From assembly GCA_963975495.1 (NCBI GenBank), contig CAXBID010000025.1:1-23801 (forward strand): a stretch of DNA of 23,801 nucleotides, read 5' to 3'. The notes beneath the pieces were generated by a model. That model had not been told where the DNA came from and did no database searches. It saw nothing but the letters and a program-made list of their open reading frames with translations. This document shows positions 9,454-16,984 of the stretch, one piece after another. Made by a program: the position numbers and the translations under genes. Numbering within the stretch: position 1 is the stretch's first letter; each line of letters opens with the position of its first letter. The stretch comes from CAXBID01 sp963975495 (GTDB lineage Bacteria > Bacteroidota > Bacteroidia > Flavobacteriales > Flavobacteriaceae).

Positions 9454-10360
9454 AGTTATAGAACTCAACGTTATCTCCATTTATCTTATAACTTAATTTA
9501 AGGGGAATAGTAACCGATTGTAATGCAATATTTTTATTGGTGTGTGTAAAGCTACCTGAATATGTTTTAGCAGTATTTACTTTTGAAGCATCAATTTTAA
9601 TGTGGTATTGAATTTCAAGTTCATTGATTACTTGCCACAATGGTACATTGTCAAAGCTAGATTCTTTTGCTAACCAAGATGGGGTTTCAGCGTTAAAATC
9701 GTTCGCTATATTAACCTTTCCATTAATAACCCTAAACGACTTTCCGGGAGTTAATATTACTTTTTCAGAATTATAGGTAACACTAACTGAACCTTCATAA
9801 CATTGCACCTCAAAATAATTAGCGCGTTCTTTTACGTTAAATTGAGTTCCTAAAACCTGAATACTTCCCGTTTCGGTACTTACGGTAAATTTTTTGCCTT
9901 TTGTTACTTTAAAAAAGGCTTCCCCGTCCAAATTTAGGTGCCTACCTTCTTCTTTCCAATCCTTTTTATTAAATTCTAATTTTGATTGTGCGTTTAAAAT
10001 AACTTCAGATTTATCAGGGAGTCTGAAGGTTTCTGTTTGTGCAATGTCTGTTGAATAAGATGTTGTGTTATTGAAAAACAAGAAATATGAAGATGTGAGT
10101 AAAACCACAAATATGGCAGCTATTTTTAAGAATGATTTAAAGTTTAACGGAATAACTTTGGTTTCTTCCTTTTTATTGAATGTTCTTTTCTTAAAATCGG
10201 CTAATGCTTTTTTTACATCAACTACTGGAACGTCAATTTGTTTTGAATAAAAACTAAGTTTTTCAAGGGTTGAAAAATCTTCACTGGGATATCGTTTTTT
10301 GATTTCCTCAGAAGATATTTCACCTTCAAACCATTTTAATATGTCATTTTCCTTATTCAT
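9446..10360 (-). CDS. FecR-family anti-sigma factor
   Basis: This 304-residue inner-membrane protein has a short cytoplasmic N-terminal region expected to bind the sigma factor, one membrane segment at about 77-96, and a periplasmic FecR domain (LPDKSEVILN at 115-124, GEAFFKV at 146-152, VLGTQFNV at 169-176). The C-terminal part resembles DUF4974, the STN-like domain that talks to the receptor. It relays ligand occupancy of the TonB receptor to the ECF sigma factor encoded upstream. I chose the ATG at 10360. The frame is open to a TTG at 10375, but the predicted transcription start of the ECF-type promoter at 10379-10406 lies at or beyond that codon. Its stop overlaps the receptor start. Confidence 0.93.
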   Translation of the reverse strand: MNKENDILKWFEGEISSEEIKKRYPSEDFSTLEKLSFYSKQIDVPVVDVKKALADFKKRTFNKKEETKVIPLNFKSFLKIAAIFVVLLTSSYFLFFNNTTSYSTDIAQTETFRLPDKSEVILNAQSKLEFNKKDWKEEGRHLNLDGEAFFKVTKGKKFTVSTETGSIQVLGTQFNVKERANYFEVQCYEGSVSVTYNSEKVILTPGKSFRVINGKVNIANDFNAETPSWLAKESSFDNVPLWQVINELEIQYHIKIDASKVNTAKTYSGSFTHTNKNIALQSVTIPLKLSYKINGDNVEFYNYE

Positions 10361-10378
10361 TTTATTGCTTTTCAACTT

Positions 10379-10406
10379 TAAGACACCTTAATATATGTTT
10401 ACCCTA
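10379..10406 (-). promoter_or_regulatory. ECF-type promoter, site 1 (fecR-receptor)
   Basis: On the minus strand TAGGGTAAA is followed after exactly 13 nt by GTCTTA. It sits in the 54-nt gap between the sigma gene and fecR. Three more copies with identical spacing occur nearby. A transcription start about 7 nt downstream would leave a leader of roughly 11 nt before the fecR ATG. The position means fecR and the receptor can be raised without raising sigma. Confidence 0.75.
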
Positions 10407-10414
10407 TAAAAAAA

Positions 10415-10936
10415 TTAAATTTTTACCTCTTCCAACTTTTTACGCAATATTTTCAAAGCAGCAGACATTCGTTTTTCAACTGTTTTTTGAGATATTTCCA
10501 ACATTTCTGCTATCTCCCTATATTTTTTATCGTCTATCCTATTTAATAAAAAAACTACACGTTGCTCTTCATTTAAATCTTGAATTACAGCCATTAATTT
10601 ATTTTTAAACTCGTCTTCTTCCATTAAATATTCAGGATTCAAATTTGTTTTATCCAAATATGGCGCTTCCTTGGCATAAGACATCACAACTTTTTGATGG
10701 CGTACAGCGTTTAAAAACAAATTATTAACGGTAGTAAATAAATACGTTTTAGCTTTGGTAAAATCTATTTTTGAACAATTCTCCCAAATTTTCGCAAATG
10801 CATCATGAACATAATCTAACGACGCTGCTCTATCTCCGCATTTATAAAAAGCAAAATTATTAGCAGCTTGAATATGTTCTAGATAAAAGGAGTTGAAATA
10901 GGATTCTTCACAAAGTTTGTGTTCGGGGCGCTTCAT
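10415..10936 (-). CDS. ECF RNA polymerase sigma factor
   Basis: This 173-residue sigma-70-family factor has only regions 2 and 4. Region 2 runs about 13-82 (DYVHDAFAKIWENC at 41-54, then TYLFTTVNNLFLNAVRH). Region 4 runs about 115-170 with the helix-turn-helix YREIAEMLEISQKTVEKRMS. It is first in the sigma-fecR-receptor operon, the standard Bacteroidota cell-surface signalling order. The ATG at 10936 is preferred over the TTG at 10966, because family members begin only a few residues before region 2. No copy of the TAGGGTAAA-N13-GTCTTA motif precedes it, so it probably has a basal promoter; CAAAAATA at 10964-10971 could be a -7 box read on the minus strand. Confidence 0.93.
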   Translation of the reverse strand: MKRPEHKLCEESYFNSFYLEHIQAANNFAFYKCGDRAASLDYVHDAFAKIWENCSKIDFTKAKTYLFTTVNNLFLNAVRHQKVVMSYAKEAPYLDKTNLNPEYLMEEDEFKNKLMAVIQDLNEEQRVVFLLNRIDDKKYREIAEMLEISQKTVEKRMSAALKILRKKLEEVKI

Positions 10937-11048
10937 AAACTTTTTATAGGTTATAGATTTGAACAAAAATAAAACAAAAAAACTAATTATTTAAAAGACT
11001 GAAAAACAACTTGTTAAAAATGAAAAAACGAAAAAATTATTTTTTTGG

Positions 11049-11076
11049 TAGGGTAAATTTAGTTGTAAGGGTCTTA
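11049..11076 (+). promoter_or_regulatory. ECF-type promoter, site 2 (small membrane peptide)
   Basis: TAGGGTAAA at 11049-11057, 13 nt, GTCTTA at 11071-11076. The expected transcription start is near 11083, 18 nt before the ATG at 11101. It points away from the sigma gene. Confidence 0.7.
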
Positions 11077-11100
11077 AACATGTACGAAAACAATAGCTTT

Positions 11101-11202
11101 ATGAAGTTTAATACCATTTATAGAATTATACAAACTTTATTGTTAATTATACTGGCAACTTGCATAATCATCTCAATAAGGTTGATAATCAAATTAATTT
11201 AA
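11101..11202 (+). CDS. Putative 33-residue single-pass membrane peptide
   Basis: The frame encodes a short basic N-terminus (MKFNTIYRI) and one long hydrophobic helix (about 11-31, rich in Leu and Ile, one Cys). I recognise no family. Support comes from position: it sits directly downstream of promoter site 2 and ends 8 nt before promoter site 3 begins. The frame is open further upstream (ATG at 11080, TTG at 11011), but those starts lie before or at the expected transcription start. It may be a real regulatory or stress peptide, or simply a transcribed leader. Confidence 0.4.
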   Translation: MKFNTIYRIIQTLLLIILATCIIISIRLIIKLI

Positions 11203-11210
11203 AAATAAGG

Positions 11211-11238
11211 TAGGGTAAAAATAACCAAGAGTGTCTTA
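11211..11238 (+). promoter_or_regulatory. ECF-type promoter, site 3 (lipoprotein)
   Basis: TAGGGTAAA at 11211-11219, 13 nt, GTCTTA at 11233-11238. The predicted start near 11245 would give a leader of about 72 nt to the lipoprotein ATG at 11317. Confidence 0.75.
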
Positions 11239-11316
11239 CCTATAGAAAGGCGAAAATAATCGCTATAAAAAAGAAAAAATTTAAACAAAAATTTAAACCC
11301 AAAAAAAATTAGAATC

Positions 11317-12375
11317 ATGAAAACTTTAAAATTAGTAACAGCAACTTTATGTCTTTCATTTTTAGGACTTATGTCTTGTCAAGATGAAATAGACACTGAA
11401 AACGGCAACAACCCAAATACCAATTCTTCAACGTCGCCAACAGCAAATAACTTAGAACGCGCATCCATGTACGATGGTAGTTTTGACGATTTTTTAGATG
11501 GCATTTCTTGTTCATCAATTTTATTACCTGTAACCGCCACTATTAATAACACCGAAATTACTTTAGTTAGTGAAGCCGATTACCAATTAGTTTTGAATAT
11601 TTTAGGACAGATTACCAATGATGATGACAGTATCGAATTACAATTTCCCCTAACTGTTAGATTAAGCAACTATACTGAAGTTCAAGTTGCAAGTCAATCT
11701 GAGTATGATGCACTTATTGATACCTGTGAAGACGCAGAAAACAAAGCTGAAGACGCAATTAATTGCTTGGATTTTGATTTCCCAATTACGATTTTAACTT
11801 TCGATTTAAATGCAGAACAAACCGGTAGTGTGGTTATAGAATCTAAACCACAATTGTACACTTACATGAACAATTTTGGTGATGATGCCCTTTTTGCAAT
11901 TAATTATCCCATTACAGCTAATGTAAGTGGTGAAAGCAGCAGCGTAGTTGAAATTACTAGCGACATGGATTTACAGACTAGAATTACGGATTGTTTAGCT
12001 GATGAAGATATTATGCAAGAAGCAGAAGAAGATGCTAATGATTTAGAAACTATTTTAGTAGAAGGCAAGTTTAAAGTACAATCGTTTGTTGCCACTGGTG
12101 TAAATACCGCAAATGATTATGCGGATTATACTATAGATTTTGCGAACAATTTAACCTGTACAGCTGAAAATATAGTAAATGCTACTATTGAAGATGTTGA
12201 GGGAACTTACGCCGTAACATCAGAGCTTGAAGTTTTTTTAACTTTAACGTTCTCGGGAAATGCTACTTTCGAGTTACTAAATAATACTTGGCAAGTAACA
12301 AGCTACTCAGAAAGTTCTATCTCTCTGCAAAGCACAACAAATGCAGCAATAACTCTAGTTTTATCCCAAATTTAA
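11317..12375 (+). CDS. Lipoprotein with two Cys-bounded modules and lipocalin-like C-terminus
   Basis: This 352-residue exported lipoprotein has a type II signal (lipobox LMSC, Cys21) and a Ser/Thr/Asn-rich tether (22-50). Two tandem modules follow, each starting and ending with Cys: C65-C137 and C150-C226. Each contains two beta-type units with a Pro-hydrophobic-Thr motif (PVT at 71, PLT at 111, PIT at 156, PIT at 198), followed by a V-x-V/I-x-S segment and a helix. After an acidic helix (227-247), residues 248-352 look lipocalin-like: a tryptophan-bearing LLNNTWQVTSYS segment and final strands ending LVLSQI. The protein is very acidic. I know no named function. It is the first full-size gene downstream of promoter site 3 and is closed by a terminator at 12412-12439. 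Confidence 0.85.
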   Translation: MKTLKLVTATLCLSFLGLMSCQDEIDTENGNNPNTNSSTSPTANNLERASMYDGSFDDFLDGISCSSILLPVTATINNTEITLVSEADYQLVLNILGQITNDDDSIELQFPLTVRLSNYTEVQVASQSEYDALIDTCEDAENKAEDAINCLDFDFPITILTFDLNAEQTGSVVIESKPQLYTYMNNFGDDALFAINYPITANVSGESSSVVEITSDMDLQTRITDCLADEDIMQEAEEDANDLETILVEGKFKVQSFVATGVNTANDYADYTIDFANNLTCTAENIVNATIEDVEGTYAVTSELEVFLTLTFSGNATFELLNNTWQVTSYSESSISLQSTTNAAITLVLSQI

Positions 12376-12411
12376 AAACTGGAACAGCATTTGTCACCTA
12401 TGTTATGGTTA

Positions 12412-12439
12412 AAACAGCTGCCTATTTGGGCAGCTGTTT
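12412..12439 (+). terminator. Hairpin terminator after the lipoprotein gene
   Basis: An 11-bp perfect stem (AAACAGCTGCC / GGCAGCTGTTT) with a 6-nt loop is followed by a moderately T-rich stretch. It lies between the lipoprotein and the metalloprotease gene and is probably leaky, since no promoter was found for the next two genes. Confidence 0.7.
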
Positions 12440-12459
12440 ATTAATTTAAATCTAAAAAA

Positions 12460-13248
12460 ATGAAGTACAAAATTCTAATAGCATTTTTAGTATTCGCAAT
12501 TATAAGCGCATGTTCAAAAGATGAATCGGTAAGCGAGGACAGTAATCTAAATAATCCAGTAAACAAATCGGTTAATCGTCAAACCACTGGTAGTTCAGCA
12601 AATAATCTATTATCTGATGATATATTTACAAGTATGATTATCGAATTAGTTTACGTTGAAGGTTTTGAGCCCTCACAAACAACTATCAATAATTTTGTTT
12701 CTTTTTTAAAAGAACGCACATATAAACCTGAAGGTATAACTATTGAAAAGCGAGGAATTCCTTCTCCCGGAAAAGCGGTTTATACGATTGAGGAAATAGC
12801 TGATATAGAAAGAGAACAAAGACAATATTATAATACGGATAATCGAATAGCCGTTTGGGCCTATTTTTCTGATGGAAAATCTGATAAGGATTCAGATGCT
12901 GAAAGTACAGTCGTTTTAGGAAGCGCCTATTGGAACACTTCTTTTGTAATTTATGAAGAAACCGTTCAGGATTTAAGCAACGGTCCTTTTGAACCGAATC
13001 GTTCGTTATTGGAAACCACAGTGATTACCCATGAATTTGGACATATTTTCGGGCTTACAAACCTAGGCACGCCCATGCAAGAGAATCATGAAGATGATGA
13101 GTATCCAAAACATTGTGATGAGGAAAATTGTTTGATGTATTGGGCTTCGGAATCTGGGATTGGTATCTCGAATATGGCCAACATGAGTGCTGCACCTCAG
13201 TTAGACGCTCAATGTATTGCAGACCTTAAAGCTAATGGTGGCAGATAA
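12460..13248 (+). CDS. Lipoprotein zinc metalloprotease, archaemetzincin-like
   Basis: This 262-residue lipoprotein has lipobox Cys18 (IISAC) and a short low-complexity tether. The catalytic helix HEFGHIFGL is at 191-199 with the general base Glu192. The classical metzincin third ligand position holds Asn201. Further on, HCDEENCLM at 218-226 matches the archaemetzincin pattern H-C-x4-C-x-M, so His218 is a likely third zinc ligand and Met226 the Met-turn residue; the gap between them and the helix is widened by about 17 residues (NLGTPMQENHED...). The archaemetzincin C-terminal CxxC pair is absent; one Cys (C252) remains. Likely a periplasmic or surface protease. It lies between the lipoprotein and the beta-barrel gene and may be read from promoter site 3 through the leaky terminator. 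Confidence 0.85.
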   Translation: MKYKILIAFLVFAIISACSKDESVSEDSNLNNPVNKSVNRQTTGSSANNLLSDDIFTSMIIELVYVEGFEPSQTTINNFVSFLKERTYKPEGITIEKRGIPSPGKAVYTIEEIADIEREQRQYYNTDNRIAVWAYFSDGKSDKDSDAESTVVLGSAYWNTSFVIYEETVQDLSNGPFEPNRSLLETTVITHEFGHIFGLTNLGTPMQENHEDDEYPKHCDEENCLMYWASESGIGISNMANMSAAPQLDAQCIADLKANGGR

Positions 13249-13285
13249 ATAAATAATTAAAAGTTTACCTAAAATTTAAAAAAAA

Positions 13286-13879
13286 ATGAAAACATTACAC
13301 ATTACATTATTACTAACATTAAGTATTATTTTTAGTTTTCACGCACAAGAAAATAACGATTTAAACAAATCTAGCGCTGGATTAAAATTGGGATATAATT
13401 TAGCCGCTGTAAGTTTTGATGGCGACACTGAAACTGGTCAGCGTCATGGCTTCCATGTTGGATTATATGGGGAGTCTTTTTTATCAGAAAGCATTGCTTT
13501 ACAGTTAGAATTATTATACTCACAACAAGGCTATGAATTAGAAGACAATGGAGGCACGTTTACTCAAAAGCTCAATTATTTAAACTTACCTTTAATGCTT
13601 AAAATATATCCTGATGAAAATTTCTTTTTAGAAGCTGGTTCTCAAATTGGCTTCGCCATTTCCCATAAAGAAGAATTTGATAGCAACTTCGGGCTTTTTG
13701 ATACCTCACAGGAATTTGATCCTCAAAATTTTGATTGGGGTTTTAATTTTGGTGGTGGCTTTAAAACGAATTCAGGAGTAAGTATGGGAGTTAGATATCA
13801 TTTAGGTATGGGAAGTGTTTACGAGGAGGGAAACCCAAAAAATAGAGCTTGGATGTTTTCTCTAGGGTTCGATTTTTAA
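13286..13879 (+). CDS. Small outer-membrane beta-barrel protein
   Basis: This 197-residue protein has a signal peptide (about 1-20, ending HAQ) and an outer-membrane beta-barrel domain of the type common in Bacteroidota. The strands include GLKLGYNLA, GFHVGLYGES, IALQLELLYSQQGYEL, LNYLNLPLMLKIYP and FFLEAGSQIGFAI. The last strand (WMFSLGFDF) ends in Phe, as needed for barrel insertion. A specific function cannot be given. It starts 37 nt after the metalloprotease stop on the same strand, so the two are probably co-transcribed. Confidence 0.85.
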   Translation: MKTLHITLLLTLSIIFSFHAQENNDLNKSSAGLKLGYNLAAVSFDGDTETGQRHGFHVGLYGESFLSESIALQLELLYSQQGYELEDNGGTFTQKLNYLNLPLMLKIYPDENFFLEAGSQIGFAISHKEEFDSNFGLFDTSQEFDPQNFDWGFNFGGGFKTNSGVSMGVRYHLGMGSVYEEGNPKNRAWMFSLGFDF

Positions 13880-13999
13880 ACTAAAATCCTAAAAAAGGAG
13901 AACAACAGATTAAGCTTTGATGCTATAATATATACGCACTACAGTCTTGGTTCTTTTTGACTATAAACTGGTTAAAAATTATACATCTATCAATCCAGA

Positions 14000-14027
14000 T
14001 AGGGTAAAAAAGAAGTTAGGTGTCTTA
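14000..14027 (+). promoter_or_regulatory. ECF-type promoter, site 4 (His/Cys-rich protein)
   Basis: TAGGGTAAA at 14000-14008, 13 nt, GTCTTA at 14022-14027. The four bases before GTCTTA (AGGT) are the same as in site 1. The predicted start near 14034 leaves a leader of about 43 nt to the ATG at 14077. Confidence 0.75.
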
Positions 14028-14076
14028 ATAATGAAGGCTTCATTAGAGCTAATTATTAACCTTAAATTTAAAAGTC

Positions 14077-14532
14077 ATGAAATTATTTAAAACATCCCTA
14101 TTTATTTTAGCAATTAGTATGTCATTTTTAACTAATGCTCAAGAAAATGAAGTTTCTAATGATAACACTATTGACAAAAAATCCTATTATCAAAAAAGAG
14201 CCGCTGAAGATGCTAAATATGAGCAGGAATTTATTGCTGAAAATAAAGAGGAAGAAGAAGCTTTTTGGAAAGAACAAAAAGATTATGAAAAAAGCTTAAA
14301 AAAAAGAGATAAAAAAGCATATAGAGCTTATATGAAAGGAAAGAAAGATGCTTATGCTGAACACTATGACCATTGTAATCAGCATTGTCATCATAGCGAG
14401 TATTACTACCAACATGCTTCTTTTTATTATCATGGCTATAACGGCTATTATTACGAAAGATATCCAACACGAAGAAGCACTATTAATACTGGAGTTAGAG
14501 TTAACGCCCCAAGTGTAAGGTTAGGCTTGTAA
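14077..14532 (+). CDS. Secreted small His/Cys/Tyr-rich protein
   Basis: This 151-residue protein has a signal peptide (1-22, ending TNAQ), then a highly charged, probably helical stretch (about 35-95; KRAAEDAKYEQEF, KDYEKSLKKRDKK). A dense cluster of possible metal ligands follows: H96, H99, C100, H103, C104, H105, H106, H113 and H119, embedded in many tyrosines. The C-terminus is basic and short. No named family is recognised. The cluster could bind a transition metal, though no such activity has been shown. It has its own ECF-type promoter (site 4) and ends in the shared terminator with gyrB. Confidence 0.8.
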   Translation: MKLFKTSLFILAISMSFLTNAQENEVSNDNTIDKKSYYQKRAAEDAKYEQEFIAENKEEEEAFWKEQKDYEKSLKKRDKKAYRAYMKGKKDAYAEHYDHCNQHCHHSEYYYQHASFYYHGYNGYYYERYPTRRSTINTGVRVNAPSVRLGL

Positions 14533-14562
14533 TAATCAAGTTATCCAAGAAAACTATTTATA

Positions 14563-14607
14563 AATAAAAGAAGGCTGATTAAAAATTTTAATCAGCCTTC
14601 TTTTATT
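14563..14607. terminator. Bidirectional terminator between the His/Cys-rich gene and gyrB
   Basis: Two perfect complementary arms of 22 nt (14563-14584 and 14586-14607) surround one central base. The GC core is AAGAAGGCTGATT and its complement, with A-runs before and T-runs after on both strands. It lies 30 nt after the plus-strand stop and 12 nt after the gyrB stop, so it can end transcription in both directions. Confidence 0.92.
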
Positions 14608-14619
14608 CAACATATAAAT

Positions 14620-16569
14620 TTACGCATCAATATTAGCGTAAATAGCATTTTTCTCAATAAACTCTCTACGTGGTGGTACTTCATCACCCATTAGCATCGA
14701 AAATATTCTATCGGCTTCTGTACCATTATCAATTTGCACTAAACGCATCGTTCTAAACTCAGGGTTCATTGTAGTATCCCAAAGTTGGGATGCATTCATT
14801 TCTCCCAAACCTTTATAACGTTGTATTTTAGAACCGTCTCCAAATTCTGAAACAATGTCATCACGTTCTTTATCAGACCAAGCATATTGTTTTTTGGCAC
14901 CTCGCTTCACTAAATATAATGGTGGCGTTGCAATGTATATATGTCCGTTTTCGATAAGTTCTTTCATATATCTGAAAAAGAAGGTTAAAATTAACGTCGC
15001 AATGTGGCTACCATCAATATCGGCATCACACATAATCACTACTTTATGATAGCGCAGTTTTGAAAGATTTAAGGCTTTACTATCCTCTTCTGTTCCAATA
15101 GTAACGCCTAAGGCTGTAAAAATATTTTTAATCTCTTCGTTTTCAAAAACCTTGTGGACCATGGCTTTTTCAACATTCAGTATTTTTCCACGAAGTGGAA
15201 GTATGGCTTGAAACGCTCTGTCCCTACCTTGTTTTGCGGTTCCACCTGCCGAATCTCCCTCTACTAGAAACACTTCACATTTTGTAGGATCTTGTTCAGA
15301 ACAGTCACTTAATTTTCCAGGCAAACCGCCAATACTCATAACGGTTTTACGCTGCACCATATCACGAGCTTTTTGGGCTGCATGACGTGCTTGTGCCGCT
15401 AAAATTACTTTTTGAACAATAATTTTAGCATCGTCTGGATTTTCTTCAAGGTAATCAGTTAACATTTCTGAAACGGATTGACTTACCGCCGCAGAAACTT
15501 CTCTATTCCCTAATTTAGTTTTGGTTTGACCCTCAAACTGTGGTTCTTGAACTTTTACAGAAATAATTGCTGTAAGACCTTCGCGAAAATCATCACCCGC
15601 AATATCAAACTTTAAGTTTTTTAATAAACCTGATTCATCTGCATACTTTTTCAGAGTGTGCGTTAAACCACGACGGAACCCTGATAAATGCGTACCACCT
15701 TCATGTGTGTTAATGTTATTTACGTAAGAGTGTAGATTTTCAGCATAAGAGGTATTATAAATCATAGCAACCTCAACTGGCACACCGTTCTTTTCACCTT
15801 CAAAAGCAATGACATCTTTCATTAAAGCCTCTCTCGTTGCATCTAAATAACGTATAAATTCTTTTAAACCTTCAGTTGAATGAAATGTTTCACCTTCAAA
15901 TTCCCCATCCTCTTTTTTAGACCTTTTATCAACTAAATGAATGACGATCCCCTTATTTAAATAGGCTAACTCACGCAGTCTGCTCGCTAAAGTATCATAA
16001 CTATATTCTAAAGTTTGTGTAAAAATTGTTGAATCTGGCCTGAAAGTAACCGTTGTTCCTCTTTTATCAGTTTCACCAACCTGTTTTACAGGATACATAG
16101 CTTTACCACGCTCATATTCTTGTTCGTACACTTTACCTTCTCTATAAACCGTAGCTTTTAAATGTTCCGATAAGGCATTAACACAACTTACACCAACACC
16201 GTGTAAACCACCAGACACTTTATAAGAATCTTTATCAAACTTACCACCTGCACCAATTTTAGTCATGACAACCTCTAAAGCCGAAACTCCTTCTTTTTTG
16301 TGTAAATCAACCGGAATACCACGACCATCATCCTCTGTGGTAATAGAATTATCTTCGTTAATAATAACAGTTATATTATTACAATGGCCTGCTAAAGCTT
16401 CATCAATAGAGTTATCGACAACCTCATAAACGAGATGATGTAAGCCTCTTGTACCAACATCTCCAATGTACATCGATGGGCGCATGCGTACGTGCTCCAT
16501 ACCTTCTAAAGCTTGAATACTATCTGCCGAATAATTGTGCTTGTTAAATTCTTCTTTTGGTTCGTTCAT
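14620..16569 (-). CDS. gyrB: DNA gyrase subunit B
   Basis: This 649-residue cytoplasmic ATPase subunit of DNA gyrase supports negative supercoiling together with GyrA. The GHKL ATPase domain shows EVVDNSIDEALAG at 49-61, EDDGRGIP at 79-86 and YKVSGGLHGVGVSCVNALS at 116-134. The transducer domain follows. The TOPRIM domain carries EGDSAGG at 437-443 and the metal-binding DADIDGSH at 515-522, and the C-terminal segment has QRYKGLGEMN at 583-592. The length is that of the short GyrB type without the enterobacterial insert. VMTKIGAGGKFD and the overall match favour GyrB over ParE. Transcribed alone; ends in the bidirectional terminator. Confidence 0.96.
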   Translation of the reverse strand: MNEPKEEFNKHNYSADSIQALEGMEHVRMRPSMYIGDVGTRGLHHLVYEVVDNSIDEALAGHCNNITVIINEDNSITTEDDGRGIPVDLHKKEGVSALEVVMTKIGAGGKFDKDSYKVSGGLHGVGVSCVNALSEHLKATVYREGKVYEQEYERGKAMYPVKQVGETDKRGTTVTFRPDSTIFTQTLEYSYDTLASRLRELAYLNKGIVIHLVDKRSKKEDGEFEGETFHSTEGLKEFIRYLDATREALMKDVIAFEGEKNGVPVEVAMIYNTSYAENLHSYVNNINTHEGGTHLSGFRRGLTHTLKKYADESGLLKNLKFDIAGDDFREGLTAIISVKVQEPQFEGQTKTKLGNREVSAAVSQSVSEMLTDYLEENPDDAKIIVQKVILAAQARHAAQKARDMVQRKTVMSIGGLPGKLSDCSEQDPTKCEVFLVEGDSAGGTAKQGRDRAFQAILPLRGKILNVEKAMVHKVFENEEIKNIFTALGVTIGTEEDSKALNLSKLRYHKVVIMCDADIDGSHIATLILTFFFRYMKELIENGHIYIATPPLYLVKRGAKKQYAWSDKERDDIVSEFGDGSKIQRYKGLGEMNASQLWDTTMNPEFRTMRLVQIDNGTEADRIFSMLMGDEVPPRREFIEKNAIYANIDA

Positions 16570-16645
16570 ATTATATATTTATCTAAATTTAGTTTGATTC
16601 AATTTCATAAAAAAGGACGCTTAATAGCATCCTTCTGAATACAAA

Positions 16646-16653
16646 CAAATATA
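16646..16653 (-). promoter_or_regulatory. Possible -7 box of gyrB
   Basis: The minus strand reads TATATTTG here, matching TAnnTTTG, 76 nt before the gyrB ATG. No well-spaced -33 TTG is present, so this is tentative. The remainder of 16570-16984 shows only an imperfect hairpin near 16612-16635 and otherwise nothing recognisable. Confidence 0.4.
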
Positions 16654-16984
16654 CGAAATTAAGACGCATTTGTGAAGGGTTTATGATAGTTTATTCAATA
16701 ATTATCAACATTTGTTAATTACGTGAAAGTGTCTTAAATCGTCTGAAAAGTACCTTAAAATAGATTTTGATGGTTTTTTGAAACTCTGAAATACGAAAAA
16801 TTATAAAAACGCCTTATAATCAAAATTTTGAAGTGTAATATACTCTGAAACACTGGCAAAACAACTATAATTATACAGGGAAAACCCAAGGTTTAAAAAA
16901 CCCAGAAATACATTGATGTATAACATGATTCAATTTTAGAGTTTAGCATTGTAAGCTATTAATCAAATTTTAAAATTTATAATC

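Noticed and set aside
11011..11100. N-terminal extension of the small membrane peptide from a TTG at 11011
   Set aside because: It would be encoded by the promoter box itself and lies upstream of the expected transcript start.
14231..14470. 79-codon minus-strand frame opposite the His/Cys-rich gene
   Set aside because: Overlaps a gene with a signal peptide and a promoter; no features of its own.
16731..16737. GTCTTAA upstream of the leucine-rich-repeat gene as a fifth ECF site
   Set aside because: The sequence 13 nt further upstream (around 16709-16717) has no TAGGGTAAA-like box.
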